Of a stretch of DNA of 64,000 nt, positions 57,001 through 64,000 are shown piece after piece (positions within the stretch are counted from its first letter, which is position 1; each line of letters begins with the position of its first letter). The notes beneath the pieces are model-generated. The model searched no databases and had not been told where the DNA came from. It saw nothing but the letters and a program-made list of their open reading frames with translations. Source of the DNA: Cristatella mucedo (Eukaryota; Bryozoa; Phylactolaemata; Cristatellidae); contig WPIO01000001.1 in assembly GCA_009760855.2 (NCBI GenBank), forward strand, positions 543,001-607,000, in the 5' to 3' direction. A program made the position numbers and the translations under genes.

Positions 57001-60000
57001 CTTGAAATGCCCATATTTGTGACAGCATTTAGTGGGTCCCTGTGATTCGTTCTTTATGTGCTTATGCGTGCTGACACTGTGCATGCTGCCACTAACCACA
57101 CTTACATGCTGACCCTGTGCATGTCAACCCTAACCATGCTTTTCATGTTGTTTATCAAACTTGATACCTCTCACCATTCAATCGCGTTTCCTTTGCAGCA
57201 AACGTAAAGCGCCTAGAAAGAGATTGAGTTCTCTGAGGGCGCTGTATCAAGTGTATTATCATTATTATTAGGTTAGGGCACTTGGCTTGCAATCGAGAAA
57301 TGGCAGGCTCTCTGCTTGGTCTGACTTGCTGACTCACTCGATGTGCCTTTCGACTACCTGCCAAGAGGCCCGTGGGCTCTGTATTTTCCAATCTGGCCGA
57401 TCTTGCTTGCATGTTATTTTCTGTTGGAATTCGATAGCCTCTTCTTATTTGAAGCTGGCTGTGCGCTTCATAAAAACGCTTTGCCATTTTATGCGCTTCC
57501 ATTCTGTAGGTAATAAGAGACATGTCGAAAGGGGACTGCTCATTCCGCGTGCTCGCCCTGAGCGCAACGCCTGGAAGCAACATATATGCCATACAAAACG
57601 TTATACGAAACCTGCTGATTGCTCACATAGAAATAAGGACAGATGAAAGCCTGGACATCGTTAAGTATGCCCAACGTAGGACTGTAGAAAAAGTTGTGGT
57701 GAAACTTGGCCAGGACATCGACTCTGTGCAGGCGACATATTTGCCAGTAAGTTACACCAGAGTCCCTGTTCGTTGCAACAGCTGGTGGCATGACCCTCTA
57801 TTGCCATCAGTTTAGAACCGAAGTGACGTTAGTTTAGTGCCTTAATTAGTTTTGATTGATTGATTGTGCTAATCATGTTGCTTTAGCTGCAATACCGGGC
57901 AAAAACCATCCAGCATTTTGTATGATGTACGTCATTTAATGCACCTTCGTTCACCACAACCTTTTTCGTGCTTTGTAAGCTGTCATAAACTGTGTTGGCC
58001 TAAATGTGCGATCTATTGTAGAGGTAGCCATTGGATGTTCAACACTTGCTCAAGCCGTGATTATTTTGCAGTTTAAGATATGCAAGGTTGTTGCAAAAAA
58101 TGCTAGAACGGCTGTTGCAATGCTCCCCACTGGCATAGGTAGAAGTGGTCAGGCAGTGATAGAGTGGGTTAGTGATGATAGAGTGGGTTTAGAACACCAC
58201 AATGAGGGAGACTCCGCCTGTGTCTAGTGGGTAGGGAAGACCAACTAGATGCATTAGCAAGTTACTCCCTGTATTTCTGACCCATCGACAGGCTCATAGC
58301 CAGGAAGTCATTCAGGAGGCCTAGCCTTGATTTTGAGCAGGCATAACCGGCATAGCTCTTCCTGGTCGCCTTTCATAGGTGGAGTTTAAGCTATTACTGG
58401 AAAAGGGCAAATTCTTATGACAAAGACCTCTCACCGACGGGACTGTCTCGGATTGCTAATCTTGCTCAAATGTCTTATGTATCGAATAATTTTGTCTGTG
58501 CTGTGACATTTCCCAGACAGCTGAGATTAGCTTTATTTGCCACAAAATTTGGAGGTCATAGCTAACAAGAACCGACCGATGGGCAAAGTAAGGAAAGTTT
58601 CAGCCTTAACAATCTCGTGGATTGAATTTGGCATGTTATGACAAGGTACTTGAGCACCTATGATTCAGAGTGAGTTTTAGGCGACAGTTTTAAGAAGCAA
58701 TTGCAACTCGGTACGTTGGAAACACGGATCACTGTGGTCGCCCTAAGCTGACAAACCATCGAGATGACAAAGCTTACATAAAAGTACAAGCCTTGCTTCG
58801 GCAGCACTTTTATTTTCTGTCAGTTACCCATTTTTACTTCTTAGGATCTCGACCTGTTCCTCACGAGTTTTTGGGATAACCTAGGCTTTCTCAGGCGGTT
58901 GGCCTCGTTGAAAAAGCAAGCACGTCTCTAGCTGTTCGAGTTACCTGGTGGTCCACGGTGTTTTTCTGTGGCACCCCGGTTCAGTTTTTGTCCGCTCACT
59001 GGAATGAAAAGCCAAAGCCACTGCTAAGCGAAAGGCGAAGTCGCTGAGCAATAAGTAGCAGCCGGCCGGCCGGGCTAGATGTTAGAATCTTGTGCAACTG
59101 GAATCTAGAATGTTAGACTGTAGGAATGCTCTTGAATGTTACTATGTTAGAGAATCTAGATGTTAGAATCAAGCAGCTGGTGCATTGCTTGCAAGCACTG
59201 TCCTGCTGGACGATTTGTGACGATCACACACCCGAAGCAGCCCGATGTGCAGCTCGATCGATGCGGGCACACTCTATTGTGCCCATGCTGCTGTGTGGCA
59301 GCAGTGCTCTGATGTCTTTCCCCGACCGTGATTCGGTGGCCATCTTGCCAAGTGGCACGTTGAAGTACTTTGCAGGTCATTTGTTTTATTGCATTTTTGA
59401 ATACTATAGATTCTGGAAAATTGCGTCAGGAGGCTGCAACGACAGGGCGTTCTGTGCAACAGGCCTGTGACGTCCATATCCAAGTTTGCGGTGCTGCAAG
59501 CTCGTAATGATTTTCGTCAGCTGCCTTGGTCGCAGTTCCCTGTGAGTACCATTCGCGAGTGCATACCACACCGGTGCTGGGGCATCTGCTTCACTCCTTC
59601 TCGGTCGGCTTTTCAGAGCTGAATCTTAAGTGTGTCTTTATCTCGAAAACAGCTGGCGACATTTTTTTGGCGAGTTTATAAACAGATATCACAGCTGTCC
59701 CTTTGCAGCAAATGTAAAGCGCCTAGAAAGAGATGAAGTTCTCTGAGGGTGCTTTATCAAGTGCGTTTTTATTATTATTATTATTATTGTTGTTATGTCT
59801 AGCACATCTCTTGCTCACTGGCTCACGGAGCTCAGTCAGGTACTCAGCTTTATCTCATGGTTCTTTTAAGAGCCTGCTAGACTTTTTTACAGGGTTGAAC
59901 AAAGAAAAAATTCGTGTGCCATGTTTTCAATAAATCATTAGTAAATTCGTTGAGCTATTATTTCATGAAATTACTGTTAAAAGCACGACACACGAACATT

Positions 60001-63000
60001 TTCTTCAACCTTATAGAATGTGGCTCGAAAAAGTTAAGGGTAGGTCTGTGCCGATGCATCTTTATTGCGGCCAGGAACAAGGGTGAATGTGGCGGCATAA
60101 GAGGCATCGACAGCTGCTTAGCTCTGCTGCCAGCGTATGTGGCCTATTGAATATCTGTTCACTAAACGAGCCGATCCTTCATTGGTTTTTTCTAGTGCAA
60201 ATAATGAACTGCCATTCATGACCATGGATATTTATGCACAGCAGCAAAAGTACTGACTGTTTGTTTGGTCGTAGCACTTGCAAACGAAACATTTTCCTAG
60301 CCGAAGTGCACGAAAGCTTTGCGTGATCCGTAATCATGTTTATTAAGGTTTTTTAAATTGCACCAGCCACTAGTACCACTGTTTGAAATGCATCGATTGT
60401 TACTAGGATTTCATTTCTATACAGATGTCACACAGCTGCATCTGTGCTTTTATACCTCTCAGCCTTCTAGCCTGTCAAACTTTCTCTCGGAACTCTTGCT
60501 ACGTGTATTGCTCTCATTGGCAATTTGATGGCAGCAAACTTTCTCAAATTGAACTAGGTTAAAATAAACTTGGTAATTTTGAGAAAACCAAGTGTTACTA
60601 GGAAATAAAAGAACCTATATCTCAAAATAGGCTGCACCAGTATATATCCTGTAGCATCTGTATGCAAAACCTGAGAGTCCTGTTACGAAGTGATCTTACG
60701 CTAGGCGATTGCATCAGCTCCACAGTCAAGTCTGCCTACGTTTAGCTATGTAACATCGCATAATATTTTGGTCCTGCTTAAGCTAGGATACCTCCTCCAA
60801 AGTTAGTGACAAGAGTTAGTGACATCCTGTCTCGACTTCTGTAACTCACCAATTGTTGATTATATGGCCTGTGAAATAATGCATCTACAGTTGCTACAAA
60901 ACTCGGCTGCTATAGTTGTTTGTCATGATTGTCTTAGTTGCCATTTATTGCTCTACTTTTCATTGGCCTGACCTGGCTCATCATCGAGCAGTGACTTTGA
61001 TTTTTCTTTTTAGCTGGTTTTATGTCCCTTCATTCTCTTGCCCCAGCCTACCTATCTGAACTCCCAGTCATGCTAAGCATCGTACCGTCCTTCCTTTTAA
61101 CTCAAGTCTTTTAGATGTACCTCCAGCCCACCTCAAGTCCTCTGAAGACAGTGTCCTCAGTTTGTGTGCTGCCAATGCCTGCAACTCACTCCCGACTAAC
61201 GTCGTGACATCCGCTGACTTGAAGACATAGTACGCTAAAAACGATCCTGCTCCTCACAGCATTTGCTGGGTCCTTGTGAATTGCCCATTTTGTGTTGATC
61301 CATGCTGATGCTATGCATCTTAATATCACTAAGCATAGCGGCATGCTTTCTTAACAGCACATGCAAAGATCCTAGACAAAGATTGATTTCTCTGAGGTTG
61401 CCGTACCAATGTATTATTATGATTATAATCGTTACCAAACTTCTTACTAAGAAAGCAGTAGACCCACCTTGGTTGTCAAGGGCCATCCCCACGACTCGGC
61501 ATCGATGCTTCGTCCACGCATTATATGCATACCTTGTGGACAGTCTTGTATGGGTTTCCGTTATGTATATGGTCTCTACCCCCTACCCAAAGCTTTTGAA
61601 GCCCCTTGATCAGTACACTAAAGTAGGGGGATTTAGGTTGGCTGGGGCAAGCGAGTGAAGCAACCTGTAGGCCACAGAGAGGACCTGGCAGTTGATTCGA
61701 TGCTTGATAAGGAGCGAGTAATGCTCAGAGCAAAGTGATGTGATGTGGCAGCAACACCGTTGATGACAGACCAGATGAGCTGCACATAATGTGATGTAAT
61801 GTGTCTCCGTCTTTAACTCCACAAAGCCATAAAGACTATGTGGGTGTTACACATTACAGTTTTGTATAGCTCACTCACAGCCTAAGCGGCTTTCGGTATG
61901 CATTCGGTAGCCAGCAGACTTCGTCTCACGAAACAAAGAAAAAGTGGAAAGCATAGCAGAGTCAGGAGAGCAGTTGAGGTAGTGAGTAGCATGGAAGTAG
62001 CAGCTCAGGACCACTGAAAAGGATGAGCCATAGTCGGTAGCAGGAGAGTAGCTGTCATTGTATAAGAATTGTGGACATCTAGGCCATTCCATAGATGGTC
62101 TATGGGGTTGTGACAAAAGGAGGGCCAATCCGTAATAGCAACATTCAAAAATTACAAAAATATTTCTTGACCTTCGTTGCACTGTGCTTTCGGACGTTAT
62201 CCTGCAGATGCATTAATTGCTCAATAAAGAGGATTCCGGTATTTAGATTTCTCACATTCTGAAGCAAGTCGAGGCACGAGGTATTTTTAAATGCCTATAA
62301 TACCAGGAATAATATTCTGCCACTGCTGCCGGCCGCCAGAAAACGAGCCCCAAACCATGATTCCATAGCCTTCATATTTATCAGTGTGCTACATACGTGG
62401 CACTTTGTGGCACACTCCTCCACACTCTATTTTTCTTTAGTTGATCTAGAGGTGGCATCTCTTTTGCAAAGAGCTGCAATTTGCTCTCCTCACTCCAATG
62501 TACTGAGCCCTGGCATTCAACCGGAAGCAGATGGCTAGTCCGCCACAAAGGCAGCCATTTTAGCACCCCAGCGTTAAAACCAGCAGACATCAAGTGGTTA
62601 GAGCTAGTTCGAAAATTTGAATAGATACAATGTTGGGGGTAGCTACTTGTTATTTTTAAATCAACATTAATCAGATAAGGGGAAGGAGGCCTGTCAGTCA
62701 TTGACAGTGTCCAAGGCCGGTCGAAACACCCATGCTTCCATGACTCGACTGCTGCAGAGTACCAGCCGGAAGTGCCATATGCTTCATCAGTATTGGGTCA
62801 TGTCTGGATACCAAGCTGAACTGGCTTCTTCATGACCTTTGCTAGGAACTTCATTGGGATGTGGCTTGCAGCAGTTGCACTGTCAAATCAATTAACCTGA
62901 TCAAAGCACCGTTTGCATTTGCGCTACGTTTGCAGGGTCATCAGCGTGGTCCCATCGAGGGGGATTTTCGTCTGTGCATCACACTTTATCACGGATACGA

Positions 63001-63150
63001 GCTGCTGCTGCAGCACGGACTCCGGTCATTTAAGCACTATTTCGATGGGATGTTGCACAGCGATGGAGGCAAAGGCATGCGAGGCCAGCTGACTCGTAAT
63101 GAAGAGCTGTGCACCCTGCTGAAAAAGCTGGACGGAATCCTGATGCCACT
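51998..63150 (+). CDS. FANCM: FANCM-type DNA translocase, 5' seven exons (gene continues past window)
   Basis: FANCM is the SF2 helicase/translocase that binds stalled replication forks and interstrand crosslinks and anchors the Fanconi anaemia core complex in the nucleus. Seven exons join with matching phases: 51,998-52,460; 52,699-52,832; 53,237-53,429; 55,094-55,266; 57,510-57,746; 59,410-59,541; 62,936-63,150. Motifs in order: RDYQFNIVQKALF (Q-motif region), PTGLGKTFIAA (motif I), APTRPLVAQQ (Ia), FLTPQVLAND, FDEAHKA (II), ALSATPGSN (III), ILENCVRRL, LQARNDFRQ and LYHGYELL. The start at 51,998 is chosen because MSGQRVQPTLKQSW resembles the vertebrate FANCM N-terminus; in-frame ATGs also occur at 51,926 and 51,968. 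The second helicase lobe and C-terminal domains lie outside. Confidence 0.93.
52699..52832 (+). CDS. FANCM: FANCM exon 2
   Basis: Acceptor TATTTTAG. Encodes VWLYPTNNPVRDYQFNIVQK, matching the family block just before the helicase core. Donor CAG|GTTTGT, phase 0. Confidence 0.92.
53237..53429 (+). CDS. FANCM: FANCM exon 3 (motif I)
   Basis: Acceptor TTTCCTGTAG. Encodes NTLVVLPTGLGKTFIAAVV and VVFMAPTRPLVAQQ, ending TTEMTG. Donor GACCG|GTAACA, phase 1. Confidence 0.95.
53842..54055. repeat. (GT)n microsatellite in FANCM intron 3
   Basis: About 210 bp of GT with regular GCATGCGTGCCT interruptions at 53,933, 53,963 and 54,016, so part of it is a higher-order repeat of about 30 bp. Confidence 0.95.
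54237..54307 (+). repeat. LINE 3' tail copy in FANCM intron 3
   Basis: 'gtgaagcgcctagaaagagattgagctctctgagggta' followed by an ATT run: the family 3' end only. Confidence 0.85.
55094..55266 (+). CDS. FANCM: FANCM exon 4 (DEAH box)
   Basis: Acceptor TATCTTGTAG. Encodes KKVIFLTPQVLANDL, then CLVFDEAHKAQGNHAYCQ. Donor CAG|GTCAGT, phase 0. The first two bases complete the Gly codon begun in exon 3. Confidence 0.95.
55856..56035 (+). mobile_element. tRNA-derived SINE in FANCM intron 4
   Basis: It has the best-preserved head of the four clear copies: 'aatggctcactaggtaaggtagttgc' (A-box-like) and 'gggttcgaatcctgc' (B-box, about 55,918-55,931). It ends 'aagaggctgttaaatcagc' and an ATTT run. Confidence 0.88.
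56401..57270 (+). mobile_element. LINE, 5'-truncated, in FANCM intron 4
   Basis: It reads DSARNLGVMFQSDLWLDHHI, then LDFCNSLLAGLPACAI, LHWVPVKQWI and LAPAYLSDLLP, followed by the 3' UTR repeat and hairpin tail (57,200-57,270). About 190 residues are open. It belongs to the same subfamily as the copy at 30-33.5 kb. Confidence 0.9.
57510..57746 (+). CDS. FANCM: FANCM exon 5 (motif III)
   Basis: Acceptor CATTCTGTAG. Encodes FRVLALSATPGSNIYAIQNV and TVEKVVVKLGQDIDSVQATY. Donor CCA|GTAAGT, phase 0. Its length of 237 bases is a whole number of codons. Confidence 0.95.
57747..59409 (+). other. FANCM intron 5, nothing else recognised
   Basis: GTAAGT...TATAG intron. A short open stretch at 58,072-58,138 with AG/GT-like edges was considered and rejected as an exon. 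No repeat family was recognised. Confidence 0.6.
59410..59541 (+). CDS. FANCM: FANCM exon 6
   Basis: Acceptor ATACTATAG. Encodes ILENCVRRLQRQGVL and ISKFAVLQARNDFRQLP, the conserved block between helicase lobes (vertebrate ILESFARSL and LARDQFRK). Donor CCCT|GTGAGT, phase 0, 132 bases. A shifted open frame across this exon could hide it from simple ORF calling. Confidence 0.85.
59707..59790 (+). repeat. LINE 3' tail copy in FANCM intron 6
   Basis: 'gcaaatgtaaagcgcctagaaagagatgaagttctctgagggtgctttatcaagtgcg' then an ATT run. Confidence 0.88.
60400..61430 (+). mobile_element. LINE, degraded, in FANCM intron 6
   Basis: It contains an older copy of the reverse transcriptase from the 'ctatacagatgtcacacagctgcatctgtg' catalytic region onward. 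Later come 'aatttgatggcagcaaactttctcaaattgaac', 'cccagcctacctatctgaa' and the hairpin tail at about 61,360-61,425. Frames are badly broken. Confidence 0.75.
61600..62085 (-). mobile_element. LINE fragments, minus strand
   Basis: Two pieces: 61,822-61,610 (CCCHITSLCSEHYSLLIKHRI, LLHSLAPANL) and 62,085-61,871 (NDSYSPATDYGSSF). The second matches the element cut by the window start at 1-70. The pieces are not in normal order, so they are rearranged or separate insertions. Confidence 0.65.
62090..62700 (-). pseudogene. Tc1/mariner transposase relic in FANCM intron 6
   Basis: On the minus strand, in order: VHWSEESKLQLF (the usual VxWSDESKFxLF, first catalytic position now E), VWRSV, GYGIMVWGSFSGG, LQDNVRKHSATKV (usual 'QDNAPxH') and a WP...NPIDHLWNG block (usual 'SPDLNPIEHLW'). 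All are in separate frames, with stops. No terminal repeats were located. Confidence 0.82.
62936..63150 (+). CDS. FANCM: FANCM exon 7
   Basis: Acceptor CGTTTGCAG. Encodes GPIEGDFRLCITLYHGYELL, then KGMRGQLTRNEELCTLLKKL, like vertebrate 'IIEGEFAICISLYHGYELL'. Donor CCACT|GTAAGT, phase 2. Confidence 0.93.
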
Positions 63151-63220
63151 GTAAGTAGATCGTGCTGCTTATATGCAAATCGTCCATGCGGCTAATGCCA
63201 GTGTTTTCTGCCGCCCCCAG

Positions 63221-63303
63221 CCAGTCTCGTGTGAAGCACTCAGCGAGCCGTGCCCACCCGGTGGAGCAGCGGCTGCCTGCATTGTGCATGGCGCCGATGC
63301 CCC
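63221..63303 (+). CDS. Possible FANCM exon 8 (tentative)
   Basis: A good acceptor (TGCCGCCCCCAG) precedes a frame in the phase required after exon 7: QSRVKHSASRAHPVEQRLPA, then MAPM, with a possible donor GTCAGC at 63,304. No family motif confirms it. Confidence 0.25.
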
Positions 63304-63372
63304 TGTCAGCATAAGTGTCTGTCACTGGAGATCCTGTCGCTGGAGACTTGCTCCGTGCCCGGTAGCAATGGA

Positions 63373-63392
63373 CTCGTGAGAGCTCTCACGAG
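63373..63392. repeat. Perfect 20 bp palindrome
   Basis: CTCGTGAGAGCTCTCACGAG equals its own reverse complement. It lies just after the tentative exon 8. Confidence 0.9.
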
Positions 63393-64000
63393 GAGCCGGC
63401 CGTGCCGCTAGCAAGCCGTCAGCAGAGCCAGTTCAGCATCTGCAATGCTGCCACCGCGAGCCTTCGCACGGCTTCCGCTTTGTGCATCGGTTCGCCATTG
63501 CAAGGACAGTCTGGCTGACTGGGGCTAAGGTGGCTTGCCGTTTATAAGCAGCGCCGGCGGTGAATCGGCATTCTGGTCGCTTTCTGGGGGTTCCGAAGGT
63601 CGTACCATAGCACTTATTTTGTTTCCTTTTTTCGACCAGCTTTATTCTGCATTGTAGCAGTGCGCATGCCCGAGTTCGTCAAATCCTGTAGTTTAGCATC
63701 ACTTGGCAAGCTGTCTCTTCGATCGGCATAGAGTGTGGTCCATTCCAACTGAGCACGAAGCTTTTTTGTATGGGCTTCCAGAACCCACACATGTTATGCG
63801 CTCGATAGCAATAAAGTACGAAAGTTAAGGTTAGCCGATTCAACAGATTCATTTGTATAGCATCAGACGAGCCTTAAATGCTGCCGTCTCTACTTGAAGT
63901 GGGCAATAAGGGATTGCCTGCTGCAGGACTAGAACCCGTGACCCGGATTGAGGTTATTACTGACTGGTGCTTGCATCATTAGTGGAAATGATGCTTTGAA
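63393..64000. other. No gene recognised; possible SINE remnant at the end
   Basis: Mostly unassigned, GC-rich at first. At about 63,890-63,960 the minus strand resembles the SINE B-box region ('ccgggtcacgggttctagtcctgcagc' and 'ggcaatccctta'), so a diverged SINE copy is likely. Confidence 0.4.

Noticed and set aside
58072-58138. Candidate FANCM exon with AG and GT edges
   Set aside because: It would end in phase 1, which does not fit exon 7 (phase 0), and 59,410-59,541 encodes the expected family block with the correct phases.

Overview
The window is nuclear DNA of an animal, probably an invertebrate; I cannot place it more precisely. The evidence is a host DNA-repair gene (FANCM) with GT-AG introns in conserved reading phase, tRNA-derived SINEs, CR1/L2-type LINEs, Tc1/mariner, hAT and LTR elements, and a whole endogenous Maverick/Polinton virus. 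Nothing looks bacterial except one phage-type endonuclease carried inside the virus.

Layout. 1-2.6 kb: LINE debris on the minus strand, a LINE tail and one copy of a ~0.7 kb LTR-like repeat. 2.6-16.5 kb: almost no coding. Two large inverted-repeat (palindromic) satellite blocks (about 3.67-8.13 kb and 10.27-16.49 kb) are built from diverged monomers of about 150-190 bp. A hAT transposase relic lies between them and two SINEs are inserted in them. 16.8-17.55 kb: a second LTR copy followed by a candidate primer-binding site. 17.98-44.01 kb: an AT-rich Maverick/Polinton with ~210 bp terminal inverted repeats. 44.9-49.95 kb: GC-rich LTR-like repeats in both orientations, with a SINE and a LINE nested in one copy. 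50-51.9 kb: GC-rich upstream sequence and a GT microsatellite. 52.0-63.15 kb: seven exons of FANCM on the plus strand, with introns full of LINE, SINE and Tc1 debris. The gene runs past the window.

The Maverick carries the expected module. It has a retroviral-type integrase near the left end and a protein-primed family B DNA polymerase near the right end. Between them are an intact A32-like packaging ATPase, an adenain-like protease relic, a major capsid protein, other virion proteins, a phospholipase A2 domain protein, a YqaJ-type nuclease and several fibre-like proteins. Most genes have in-frame stops or frameshifts, so it is a dead copy. The ATPase, an HNH-AP2 endonuclease and several small ORFs are still open. 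A LINE has split the phospholipase gene. Many viral start codons are preceded, within a few bases, by a TATA-like motif; one pair of divergent genes shares a perfect 10 bp palindrome as its whole intergenic region.

The observations most worth following up are the nucleosome-length satellite arranged as giant palindromes, the start-codon-proximal motif of the virus, the phage-like HNH-AP2 gene in an animal virus, and the SINE family with a clean 8 bp target-site duplication. All identifications are by eye; no database search or computation was run.
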